From Streptomyces sp. NBC_01591 (lineage in GTDB: Bacteria > Actinomycetota > Actinomycetes > Streptomycetales > Streptomycetaceae), in NCBI RefSeq assembly GCF_035918155.1, contig NZ_CP109327.1, positions 3,658,001 to 3,722,000 of the forward strand: DNA of 64,000 nucleotides. The letters run 5' to 3'. Below, piece after piece: positions 8,264 to 16,027 of this stretch. Numbering within the stretch: position 1 is the first letter of the stretch; each line of letters begins with the position of its first letter. Below the pieces are notes generated by a model that was given only the letters and a program-made list of their open reading frames with translations, was not told where the DNA came from and made no database searches. Position numbers and translations under genes: made by a program.

Positions 8264-9462
8264 GGCGCCGACCGTACTGCCCTGACCAGGGCCTGGGCAC
8301 GGGGATCGGCGGTGACTCCCTTCTGCAGACCGTTCGTCACATAGCCCAGCGCGATGCCGGATTCGGGATCGGCGAAGCCGAGCGAGCCGCCCCGGCCGGG
8401 GTGGCCGAACGAGCCGGGGGCGAGCAGCGGGGCCGCCGGGCCGTGGAGCATGTAGCCGAGGCCGAAGCGGGTGTTGACGACCAGGACCCGGTCCGGGCCC
8501 GCCGACTCCTCGGTGCGGGCCAGGGTGAGGGTGGCCGGGGCGAACAGGCGGTGGCCGTCGACCGGGCCGATCATCGCGGCGTAGCAGCGGGCCAGCGCGC
8601 GGGCGGTGGCGATGCCGTTGGAGGCGGGGAGTTCGGCCGCCCGGTAACCGGGATCGTTCTCGTCGGGGAGCGGGTCGATGGCCCCGAAGGCGCGGCGGGT
8701 GAGGGACTGCGGGTCGCGGTACGCCTCGGCGACGGACCGCTTGGGGCGCACCCGCAGGGTGCCGCCGTTGCCCGCGACGGCAGGCGGTTCGACGGGCCCG
8801 ATCCGGCCCACCCGGTGCGCCTCGTCCGCCGGAAGGCCGAACCAGAAGTCCAGGCCGAGCGGGCGGGCGATCTCCTCGGCGATCCAGCGGCCGACGGTGC
8901 GGCCGGTGACCCGGCGGACCAGTTCGCCGATGAGCCAGCTGTAGGTCTGGGCGTGGTAGCCGTGGTCGGTGCCGGGCTCCCACTGGGGGCGCTGGGCGGC
9001 GACGGCCTGCGGGCCGGAGATCCCGTCGGCCGCTTCGGAGGGGGTCAGCGGGCAGTCGAGCGCGGGGATGCCGGCCCGGTGGGACAGGAGGTGACGGACG
9101 GGCACGCGTTCCTTGCCGGCCGCCTTGAACTCCGGCCAGTACGTGCCGACCGGGGCGTCGATGTCGAGCTGGCCGCGCTGGTGCAGCAGCAGCGGTACGG
9201 CGGCGGCTATGCCCTTGCCCGCCGAGCGGACGATCTGCACGGTGTCGACGGCCCAGGGTTCGACGCCGTCGACGTCTCTCGTACCGGCCCAGAGGTCGAC
9301 GACCTTGTGCCCGTCCCGGTAGACCGTGACGGCCGCGCCGCGTTCGCCGCGCTGCTCGAAGTTACGGATGAAAGCATCCCGGACCGGTTCGAATCCGGCC
9401 GCCACCGTGCCCCGCACGTCCACGACTGCTCCTGCGCTCCCGCTCATCCCCCCATGGTGCAT
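8260..9462 (-). CDS. Serine hydrolase, beta-lactamase/EstB-like
   Basis: Class C beta-lactamase-fold hydrolase (Beta-lactamase family, EstB/LpqK-like esterases) of about 400 residues. The nucleophile motif is S-A-G-K in IVRSAGKGIAAAV, and the Tyr motif is in HAQTYSWLIGELV. FGHPGRGGSLGF replaces the KTG box, as in esterases of this family. No signal peptide is visible, so it is likely cytosolic. An internal ATG at 9447 is an equally good start because neither has a well-spaced ribosome-binding site. It is translationally coupled to the downstream SDR; a joint role in ester and alcohol metabolism is inference. Confidence 0.85.
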   Translation of the reverse strand: MHHGGMSGSAGAVVDVRGTVAAGFEPVRDAFIRNFEQRGERGAAVTVYRDGHKVVDLWAGTRDVDGVEPWAVDTVQIVRSAGKGIAAAVPLLLHQRGQLDIDAPVGTYWPEFKAAGKERVPVRHLLSHRAGIPALDCPLTPSEAADGISGPQAVAAQRPQWEPGTDHGYHAQTYSWLIGELVRRVTGRTVGRWIAEEIARPLGLDFWFGLPADEAHRVGRIGPVEPPAVAGNGGTLRVRPKRSVAEAYRDPQSLTRRAFGAIDPLPDENDPGYRAAELPASNGIATARALARCYAAMIGPVDGHRLFAPATLTLARTEESAGPDRVLVVNTRFGLGYMLHGPAAPLLAPGSFGHPGRGGSLGFADPESGIALGYVTNGLQKGVTADPRAQALVRAVRSAP

Positions 9463-9540
9463 CCCGTCGCAGGTCGGACGTGTGGCGGGTCACCTCATGT
9501 TCACAGTCGCGGAACGTTCACCGTCGCGGAACGTTCACCG

Positions 9541-10311
9541 TCACGGAACGCGCACCGTCACCGAGCGCGGGTCGAAGCCGAAGGGCAGCTCCAGGCGATG
9601 GTTGCGCATCAGCTTCTCGTCGCAGAGCAGGTCCTGGGTGCGGTCGTCGGCGGCGATGACGCCCTCGCTGAGGATCACCGCGCGCGGGCAGAGCTCCAGT
9701 GCGTACGGCAGGTCGTGCGTGACCATGAGCACGGTGACGTCCAGGGACCGCAGGATGTCGGCGAGCTCGCGCCGCGAGGCCGGGTCCAGGTTGGAGGACG
9801 GCTCGTCCAGGACAAGGATCTCCGGCCGCATGGCGAGGACGGTGGCGACGGCGACGCGGCGGCGCTGGCCGAAGGAGAGATGGTGCGGCGGCCGGTTCGC
9901 GTACTCCTCCATGCCGACCTGCTTCAGGGCCTCGGTGACGCGCTCCTCCAGTTCGGCGCCGCGCAGCCCGGAGGCGGCGGGGCCGAAGGCGACGTCCTCG
10001 CGGACGGTGGGCATGAAGAGCTGGTCGTCGGGGTCCTGGAAGACGATGCCGACGCGGCGGCGGATCTCGGCGAGGTTGCGCTTCTCGACGGGGAGACCGG
10101 CAACCCGGACGGTGCCCGCTCCGGCGTCGAGGATGCCGTTGAGGTGGAGTACGAGGGTGGTCTTGCCGGCGCCGTTGGGACCGAGCAGGGCGACCCGTTC
10201 GCCCCGGGCGACCGTGAGGTCCACCCCGAAGAGCGCTTGGTGGCCGTCGGGGTAGGCGTACGCGAGGCCGCTGACTTCCAGGGACGGCGCGGGGGCGGTG
10301 GGCTGACTCAT
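9541..10311 (-). CDS. cbiO: Energy-coupling ABC ATPase CbiO (cobalt/nickel)
   Basis: ATPase subunit of a group I ECF-type metal importer. Motifs in order: Walker A GPNGAGKTT, Q-loop in IVFQDPDDQLF (typical of CbiO/EcfA), signature LSFGQRRR, Walker B ILVLDEPSS and H-loop THD. The ATG at 10311 overlaps the cbiQ stop by 4 nt and gives 256 residues; a second in-frame ATG at 10320 is possible. It is the last gene of the cbiMN-cbiQ-cbiO operon, which the upstream Nur-like operator suggests imports nickel. Confidence 0.94.
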   Translation of the reverse strand: MSQPTAPAPSLEVSGLAYAYPDGHQALFGVDLTVARGERVALLGPNGAGKTTLVLHLNGILDAGAGTVRVAGLPVEKRNLAEIRRRVGIVFQDPDDQLFMPTVREDVAFGPAASGLRGAELEERVTEALKQVGMEEYANRPPHHLSFGQRRRVAVATVLAMRPEILVLDEPSSNLDPASRRELADILRSLDVTVLMVTHDLPYALELCPRAVILSEGVIAADDRTQDLLCDEKLMRNHRLELPFGFDPRSVTVRVP

Positions 10312-11069
10312 AGGGTCCATCCCAGCAGACAGGCCGCGAGGGCGAGCACGGGGAGTGCGGCGGCGTGGGCCCACTGGGTCCGGGAGGCGGTCACCTCGTC
10401 GATGACCGGCATGGAACCGGCGTAGCCGCGGCTGACCATGGCGAGGTGGACGCGTTCGCCGCGCTCGTACGACCTGATGAAGAGGGCACCGGCCGATTTG
10501 GCCAGGACACCCCACTGCCGTACCCCGCGCGCCTCGAAGCCGCGGGAGCGGCGGGCGATCGACATTCGGCGCATCTCGTCGGTGATCACATCGCCGTACC
10601 GGATCATGAAGGAGGCGATCTGGACGAGCAGCGGCGGCAGCTTGAGCCGCTGGAGGCCGAGCAGCAGCGAGCGCAGTTCGGTGGTGGAGGCGAGGAGCAC
10701 GGACGCGGCGACGCCGAGGGTGCCCTTGGCGAGGACGTTCCAGGCGCCCCAGAGGCCGGGGACGCTGACGGAGAGGCCGAGGACGTGGGTCTGCTCGCCG
10801 GGCACCACGAACGGCATGAGCAGCGCGAACGCGACGAACGGCACCTCGATGAGCAGCCGCTTGAGCAGGAAGCCCGCCGGGATGCGGGCGAGGGCGGTGA
10901 CCGCGCCGAGCAGCACCGCGTACAGCCCGAACGTCCATACCGCCTCGCGCGGCGTCGAGACGACGACCACGACGAAGCAGAAGGCGGCGGCGATCTTGCA
11001 GTGCGGCGGCAGGTCGTGGACGGGCGAGTGACCGTGCCGGTAGAGCTTGTGTGCGTGGCCCACGCCCAT
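10308..11069 (-). CDS. cbiQ: Energy-coupling transmembrane protein CbiQ
   Basis: T-component of the ECF metal transporter, linking the ATPase to the substrate-binding membrane subunit. It has 253 residues with about five hydrophobic segments. The conserved ARG motifs of the coupling helices appear as IARRSRGFEARG and MVSRGYAGS, which contact CbiO. The N-terminus keeps the CbiQ-type HSPVHDLPPHCKI segment. It starts 1 nt after the cbiMN stop and overlaps cbiO by 4 nt, so the three genes form a tight operon. Confidence 0.93.
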   Translation of the reverse strand: MGVGHAHKLYRHGHSPVHDLPPHCKIAAAFCFVVVVVSTPREAVWTFGLYAVLLGAVTALARIPAGFLLKRLLIEVPFVAFALLMPFVVPGEQTHVLGLSVSVPGLWGAWNVLAKGTLGVAASVLLASTTELRSLLLGLQRLKLPPLLVQIASFMIRYGDVITDEMRRMSIARRSRGFEARGVRQWGVLAKSAGALFIRSYERGERVHLAMVSRGYAGSMPVIDEVTASRTQWAHAAALPVLALAACLLGWTL

Positions 11070-11070
11070 G

Positions 11071-12165
11071 TCAGACGGATTCCTTGTCGCGCGTGGTGTC
11101 CGTGGGAGCGTCCGGCGTACGACGGCGGCGGACCACGTAGAAGACTCCGCTGCCGACCACGATCGTGGCGCCGACGCCGATCACTCCGGCGAGGCCGCCG
11201 GAGATCCGGGCGTTGGAGACGTCCTTGACGCCGTAGTCGGCGAGCGGGGAGTCCTTGGCCGCGTGTTCCTCGGTCTTCTTGTCGATGCCCTGGTCGGCGG
11301 CGACCTTCTCCAGGCCGTCCGGGTTCGCGGAGGCGTAGTAGGAGACGAAGCCCGCCAGGACGAGGGCGGTGACCAGGCCGGTGGCCCAGATCCCCCGGTG
11401 GGACCGGGCGGCGACCGGGGCGGCCGGCTGCCGGGCGGGGGCGTCGACGAGTTCGCCGTCGACCCGGAGCTTGAGCGAGGTGGTGAGTCCGCGGGCGCCG
11501 TGAACCAGGTCGGGGCGTACCGCGATGACGGCGCCGACGGTCAGCGCGGTGATCACGGCCTCGCCGATGCCGATCAGAGCGTGGACCCCGACCATCGCGG
11601 TGAAGACCTTGCCGATCGGGATGTCGGTGGTGCCGCCGATCCAGTAGATCAGCGTGAAGACACCGGCCGCGGCCGGTACGGAGACCAGGGCGGCGACGAA
11701 GGACGCGGCGGTCACCGAGCGGCGGGTCCGCGGCAGCACGCCGAGCAGTCCGCGGAAGAGGGCGTACGCGACGACGGCGGTCGTGACGCCCATGTCGAGC
11801 ACGTTCACGCCGAGCGCGGTGAGGCCGCCGTCCGCGAAGAGGATGCCCTGCATGAGCAGGACGACGGTCACGCAGAGCACGCCGGTGTACGGCCCGACCA
11901 GGATCGCCGCCAGCGCCCCGCCCAGCAGATGCCCGCTGGTGCCCGCCGCGACCGGGAAGTTCAGCATCTGCACGGCGAAGATGAACGCGGCGACGAGACC
12001 GGCGAGCGGCGCGGTGCGCTCTCCCCCATTCTCGGCTGCGCTCGAACGGGAGGTGCCCCCCAGTTCGCGCCGGGCGCCCCGCAGGCTGACCGCGACCGCA
12101 CCCGCCGCGACGACTCCGGCGGCGGCGGAGACGGGCGCGTCGATGAATCCGTCGGGTACATGCAT
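11071..12165 (-). CDS. cbiMN: CbiM-CbiN fusion, substrate-specific subunit of Co/Ni ECF transporter
   Basis: Membrane protein that binds Ni2+ or Co2+. The ATG at 12165 gives MHVPDGFID, the exact N-terminal metal site of CbiM/NikM (M1-H2 coordinate the ion). The CbiM core follows with ML-NFPV-GTSGHLLGG and Ni/Co-family helices. After about residue 250 the chain continues into a CbiN-like PDGLE domain (ANPDGLEKVAADQGI) and a last transmembrane helix, so the separate cbiN gene is fused here. The 364-residue length fits such fusions. A Nur-like operator over the promoter favours nickel; metal identity cannot be read from the protein alone. Confidence 0.93.
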   Translation of the reverse strand: MHVPDGFIDAPVSAAAGVVAAGAVAVSLRGARRELGGTSRSSAAENGGERTAPLAGLVAAFIFAVQMLNFPVAAGTSGHLLGGALAAILVGPYTGVLCVTVVLLMQGILFADGGLTALGVNVLDMGVTTAVVAYALFRGLLGVLPRTRRSVTAASFVAALVSVPAAAGVFTLIYWIGGTTDIPIGKVFTAMVGVHALIGIGEAVITALTVGAVIAVRPDLVHGARGLTTSLKLRVDGELVDAPARQPAAPVAARSHRGIWATGLVTALVLAGFVSYYASANPDGLEKVAADQGIDKKTEEHAAKDSPLADYGVKDVSNARISGGLAGVIGVGATIVVGSGVFYVVRRRRTPDAPTDTTRDKESV

Positions 12166-12230
12166 GGGAGGGGCTCCGCTTCCGGCGATCCTGCTTTGCT
12201 GCGGACGATGACGATGTCGTGAACCGCTCA

Positions 12231-12261
12231 ATAATAGGGTCTTGTTGCAAACTCTTCGCAA
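12231..12261 (-). promoter_or_regulatory. Candidate Nur (nickel repressor) operator over the cbiMN promoter
   Basis: On the minus strand 12261-12245 reads TTGCGA-N5-TTGCAA, matching the Streptomyces Nur box tTGCaa-N5-ttGCAA in 10 of 12 positions. A TATTAT hexamer (complement of 12231-12236) lies 8 nt downstream and could be the -10 element, so a bound repressor would block the promoter. The cbiMN ATG lies 65 nt further on. Inference: nickel-repressed uptake. Confidence 0.6.
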
Positions 12262-12300
12262 GAGCGACTACGTCACAACTGCCTGTCACGGCCGCCCACC

Positions 12301-12337
12301 GCGCCCCTTGGGGAAAATCGCGCCCCTTGGGGAAAAT
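12301..12337 (+). repeat. Two tandem 18-bp repeats upstream of the ssgA-like gene
   Basis: GCGCCCCTTGGGGAAAAT occurs at 12301-12318 and again at 12320-12337, one base apart. Each copy contains CCCC-TT-GGGG, a small palindrome. The pair ends 46 nt before the SsgA-like start codon, so it could be a double operator or leader element. Confidence 0.5.
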
Positions 12338-12383
12338 ATGGGACATTGGATGGCGAAGCAGTACGCACAGGAGGAGTCGGACC

Positions 12384-12734
12384 ATGCCCCCCGTGATCCA
12401 TGAACAGGCAGATGCCTGGCTCGTCAACGACACCCCCGACCTCCCCGCCGTCCCGGTCGACCTGCTGTACGACGCCGACAAGGACCCCCGCACCGTCCAT
12501 GTCGCCTTCCCCGGCGGCGCCGACTGGGCGTTCGGCCGCGACCTGCTGGAGGGCGGGTTGCGCTCCCCCACCGAGCGCGGCGGCATCCGCGTGTGGCCCT
12601 GCGGACGGACGCAGCTGGTCGTGGAGAACCACTCGGCGGACGGCGTCGAGGTGGTGCAGTTCGACAGCGCGCCGCTGATCCGCTTTCTGCACCGTACGCA
12701 CACCGGGAACGCCAAGCCCCCCGCGCACGCATGA
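12384..12734 (+). CDS. SsgA family sporulation/cell division regulator (SALP)
   Basis: SsgA-like proteins (SALPs) control septum site selection and spore-wall events in sporulating actinomycetes. This 116-residue member shows the family core: LLYDADKDPRTVHVAF, then DWAFGRDLLEGGL, RVWPCGR and a C-terminal APLIRFLHRT helix. It is shorter than SsgA itself (about 140 residues). The ATG at 12384 has GAGGAG seven nt upstream. A strong terminator follows at 12753. Which SALP subclass it belongs to needs phylogeny. Confidence 0.85.
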   Translation: MPPVIHEQADAWLVNDTPDLPAVPVDLLYDADKDPRTVHVAFPGGADWAFGRDLLEGGLRSPTERGGIRVWPCGRTQLVVENHSADGVEVVQFDSAPLIRFLHRTHTGNAKPPAHA

Positions 12735-12752
12735 CGGAAAGCCGCACGACAG

Positions 12753-12785
12753 AAGCCCCCGTGCCACTGGCTCGCACGGGGGCTT
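12753..12785. terminator. Intrinsic terminator, bidirectional
   Basis: A perfect 12-bp stem, AAGCCCCCGTGC (12753-12764) with GCACGGGGGCTT (12774-12785), and a 9-nt loop, lies between the SsgA-like gene and the convergent MMPL gene. Confidence 0.85.
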
Positions 12786-12895
12786 GTGTCATTGCCCCGG
12801 TCCCCCGTCCCCACAGGTAACCGGCGCTTCCGGGGCCGCGCTCCGCTCAGACGCAGCTCCGGAGGCTCTTCGCGGCTCGGGCCGTACGGCTCGGC

Positions 12896-15130
12896 TCAGA
12901 CCCGGGTCAGCTCGCGATCGTCCCCGGCGTCGCCGCCGCGTCCGGTGCCGCCCTCGGGCGTCTCGTCGAGCTGCTCGCGCAGCCCCTCACCCTCCACGTC
13001 CACGTTCGGCAGGATCCGGTCCAGCCAGCGCGGCAGCGACCAGGCGCGGCCGCCGAGCAGGGCGAGGACCGCGGGCACGATCGCCATCCGGACCACGAAC
13101 GCGTCGAAGAAGACGGCGATGGCGAGCGAGAAGCCGATCATCTTGACCATCTGCTCGCTGGAGCCGATGAAGCCGGCGAAGACCGCCATCATGATCACGG
13201 CCGCGGCCGTGACGACCCGGGCGCCGTGCCGGAAGCCGGTGACGATCGCCTGGCCGGGCTTCTCGCCGTGGACGTACGCCTCGCGCATCCGGGTCACGAG
13301 GAAGACCTCGTAGTCCATCGCGAGACCGAAGACCACGCCCACCATGAAGATCGGCATCATCGACATGATCGGACCGGTCTGCTCCACCCCGAAGAGCGAG
13401 CCGAGCCAGCCCCACTGGAAGACCGCGACGACCGCGCCCAGGGCCGCGACGACCGAGAGCAGGAAGCCGAGGGCCGCCTTCAGCGGCACCAGCACCGACC
13501 GGAAGACCACCATCAGCAGCAGGAAGGCCAGTCCGACGACGAGTGCCAGGTACGGCAGCAGCGCGTCGTTCATCTTCTGCGAGAAGTCGATGTTCATCGC
13601 GGTGGAACCGGTGACCAGGACCTCGGCGCCGGTGTCGGACTTGATGTCCTCGCCCGCGTCACGGATCCCGTGGACCACGTTCTCCGTCTCGACGGAGCTC
13701 GGCCGGCCCTTCGGGACGACGGTGATCATCGCGGTGTCGCCGGCCTTGTTGAACTGGGCCGGGGTGACGGCGACGACGCCCTTGATGCCGGAGATCTCGT
13801 CGGTGACCCGCTTGGCGGCGGTCTTGCCGTCGGAGCTGTCCGCGGTGTCGACGACGACCATCAGCGGCCCGTTGAACCCGGGGCCGAAGCCGTCGGAGAG
13901 CAGGTCGTAGGCGCGCCGCTGGGTGGTGCTGGTGGGCTGGGAGCCCTCGTCGGGCAGGCCCATCTCCAGGGACGCGGCCGGTACGGCGATCGTGCCGAGG
14001 CCGATGACGCCGACCAGCAGCACCCACACCGGCTTGCGCAGCACGAACCGCGCCCAGCGGGTGCCCATGTTCGGCTTGTCCTCGGCCCCGCCCGGCGCCT
14101 CGGCGGCCTTGCGCGACTTGCGTCCCATGACCCGCTTGCCGGCGAAGCCCAGCAACGCCGGGACCAGGGTGAGCGCGATGAGGACGGCGATCGCGACCGT
14201 GCCGGCCGCGGCGAAGCCCATCTTCGACAGCATCGGGATGTTCACGACGGCGAGGCCGACCAGCGCGATGACGACGGTGAGACCGGCGAAGACGACCGCG
14301 GAACCCGCCGTGCCGACGGCCCGTCCGGCCGCTTCCTCGCGCTCCCGGCCCTCGGCCAGCTCGGCGCGGTAGCGGGAGACGATGAACAGCGCGTAGTCGA
14401 TGCCGACCGCGAGGCCGATCATCATCGCGAGGGTGGAGGTGGTGGAGCCCAGGTCCAGCACGTTCGCCAGCGCGGTGATCGTCGAGACGCCGATGCCGAC
14501 GCCGATCAGGGCGGTGAGCAGCGGGAGCCCGGCGGCGATCAGCGAGCCGAAGGTGATGACCAGCACCACCGCGGCGATGGCGACACCGATGATCTCGGTG
14601 ACCCCGGTCTCCGGGATCACCATGAGCGCGTCGCCGCCGATCTCCACGGTCATCCCGCTCTTCTGCGCCGCGTGGCCCGCGTCCTCCAGGGCGTCCCGGC
14701 TCGCGTCGGTCAGCTCCATCGAGTTGGCCTTGTAGGACACCGAGACGTACGCCGTGGAACCGTTCTTGCTGACGGCGCCCGCGGTGTACGGGTCGGTGAC
14801 CGAGGCGATCTGGTCCGAGCCCGACTTCAGCTCGCCGACGACCTTGTTGACCTCGGCCTTGTTCGCCGGGTCGGTCATCTTCTCGCCGTCGGGGGCCTTG
14901 AAGACGACCCGGGCGGTCGCGCCGTCTGCGCTGCCCCCGGGGAAGCGCTGTTCCAGCAGGTCGAAGGCCCGCTGCGCTTCCGTGCCCGGGATCGAGAAGG
15001 AGCTGGAGGTGGCGGTGGACGCGGAGGCCGCGCCGAATCCGGCGAGCGCCAGCAGTGCCACCCAGACCAGGGCGACATAGCGGCGGCGCCGGAAGGCGAG
15101 CCGTCCGAGTTTGTAGAGGAATGTGGCCAC
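12896..15130 (-). CDS. MMPL/RND-superfamily membrane transporter
   Basis: A 744-residue efflux-type permease with the duplicated MMPL plan: one N-terminal helix, a large extracytoplasmic domain, five or six helices (about 190-380), a second extracytoplasmic domain and six more helices (about 550-720). The family charged motifs sit in GLAVGIDYALFIVSRYR and GLAMDYEVFLVTRMRE, where the Asp-Tyr pairs carry the proton-relay residues. Start is the GTG at 15130 with GGGAG about nine nt upstream. It lies 135 nt downstream of a TetR gene on the same strand, which suggests TetR-controlled export of a lipid or hydrophobic drug; the substrate is unknown. Confidence 0.92.
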   Translation of the reverse strand: MATFLYKLGRLAFRRRRYVALVWVALLALAGFGAASASTATSSSFSIPGTEAQRAFDLLEQRFPGGSADGATARVVFKAPDGEKMTDPANKAEVNKVVGELKSGSDQIASVTDPYTAGAVSKNGSTAYVSVSYKANSMELTDASRDALEDAGHAAQKSGMTVEIGGDALMVIPETGVTEIIGVAIAAVVLVITFGSLIAAGLPLLTALIGVGIGVSTITALANVLDLGSTTSTLAMMIGLAVGIDYALFIVSRYRAELAEGREREEAAGRAVGTAGSAVVFAGLTVVIALVGLAVVNIPMLSKMGFAAAGTVAIAVLIALTLVPALLGFAGKRVMGRKSRKAAEAPGGAEDKPNMGTRWARFVLRKPVWVLLVGVIGLGTIAVPAASLEMGLPDEGSQPTSTTQRRAYDLLSDGFGPGFNGPLMVVVDTADSSDGKTAAKRVTDEISGIKGVVAVTPAQFNKAGDTAMITVVPKGRPSSVETENVVHGIRDAGEDIKSDTGAEVLVTGSTAMNIDFSQKMNDALLPYLALVVGLAFLLLMVVFRSVLVPLKAALGFLLSVVAALGAVVAVFQWGWLGSLFGVEQTGPIMSMMPIFMVGVVFGLAMDYEVFLVTRMREAYVHGEKPGQAIVTGFRHGARVVTAAAVIMMAVFAGFIGSSEQMVKMIGFSLAIAVFFDAFVVRMAIVPAVLALLGGRAWSLPRWLDRILPNVDVEGEGLREQLDETPEGGTGRGGDAGDDRELTRV

Positions 15131-15265
15131 GGAGGGGAACTCCCGGTCAGGTCGTGAGTGGAAAAAGGGCGTGAGGAACCAGCCCGACGACGAGAGCGGC
15201 GTGTCAGGTGGGGCTTGGGGAGGGGGCCGTGCGAAGGGGACGGATCACGCGAAGGGGACTGGGGG

Positions 15266-15838
15266 TCAGACTCCGAGCGCGGGGAGCATCACGGAGTCGA
15301 CGTAGTCGGTGAGGAACGCCTGATCGACGGCGCGGTCCTCGACCAGCTGCCGAGCGGCGAAGGCGCCGATCAGCATGTGCGGTACATATTTCAGCGCCGG
15401 TTGGTCCGGACGCAGTTCACCCCGATCCACGGCTCGGCGCAGCAGCGTGTCGAGGCCGGTCACTTCCGGCTCGATCAGCAGTTCGCGCAGGGCCTGGAGC
15501 AGATCGGGATTGTTGTGGACGGCATGGCTCAGGCCCCGCATCAGCGCGGAGTTCTTCTCCATCTGGCAGTCGTTGGTACGGCTCAGCGCGGCGTGGAAGT
15601 CGCCACGCAGCGACCCGGTGTCGATCTCCGCGAGGGACACCGGCTTGTTGTGCCGCAGGGCCGTGACGACCAGCTCGGGTTTGCTCCCCCACTGGCGGTA
15701 GAGGGTGGCCTTGCTGGAACGGGTACGGGCGGCGACGGCGTCCATGGTCAGGGCGTCGTAACCGACCTCGCCGAGCAGGTCGAGCACCGCGGCGTACAGC
15801 TCGCCCTCACGCTCGGGCGTGAGCCGGGTGCGTGCCAT
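15266..15838 (-). CDS. TetR/AcrR family repressor of the MMPL locus
   Basis: A 190-residue regulator. The N-terminal helix-turn-helix is visible as LTMDAVAARTRSSKATLYRQWGSK, the canonical TetR recognition region, followed by an all-helical ligand domain. The ATG at 15838 is preceded by GGGAGG at good spacing; an ATG 24 nt further upstream is also open. Two palindromes, at 15895 and 15936, lie just upstream and are its likely operators, giving autoregulation and control of the downstream MMPL exporter. The divergent tricorn gene shares this intergenic region. Confidence 0.9.
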   Translation of the reverse strand: MARTRLTPEREGELYAAVLDLLGEVGYDALTMDAVAARTRSSKATLYRQWGSKPELVVTALRHNKPVSLAEIDTGSLRGDFHAALSRTNDCQMEKNSALMRGLSHAVHNNPDLLQALRELLIEPEVTGLDTLLRRAVDRGELRPDQPALKYVPHMLIGAFAARQLVEDRAVDQAFLTDYVDSVMLPALGV

Positions 15839-15894
15839 TGCGCCGACCTCCCATTCGCGCATCCGTTCGCGACTCTCGCACAGCAGTCAATCGA

Positions 15895-15909
15895 ACGAAA
15901 CTGTTTCGT
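15895..15909. promoter_or_regulatory. Palindromic TetR operator, box 1
   Basis: ACGAAAC-T-GTTTCGT: 7-bp arms with a 1-nt centre. It shares the ACGAAA/TTTCGT core with box 2, and the two centres are 44 to 45 bp apart (about four helical turns). It sits 57 nt upstream of the TetR start. Confidence 0.7.
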
Positions 15910-15935
15910 ACACATCGACGGTACCCCGCCCGCCC

Positions 15936-15957
15936 AGCGAAACGAAATCGTTTCGCT
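15936..15957. promoter_or_regulatory. Palindromic TetR operator, box 2
   Basis: AGCGAAACGA-AA-TCGTTTCGCT: 10-bp perfect arms. It lies between the TetR start and the tricorn start at 16028, so one regulator could act on both divergent promoters. Confidence 0.72.
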
Positions 15958-16027
15958 TGTGTTCCGCACCACAACCGATTCGCCACCACGAGTTGCCGGG
16001 GCCCTTCCGCGCGGAAAGCATTGGAGG

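Noticed and set aside
13226..15157. 643-residue plus-strand frame opposite the MMPL gene
   Set aside because: Composition (Asp/Gly/Arg/His repeats) is that of an antisense frame; no start signals and no family motifs.
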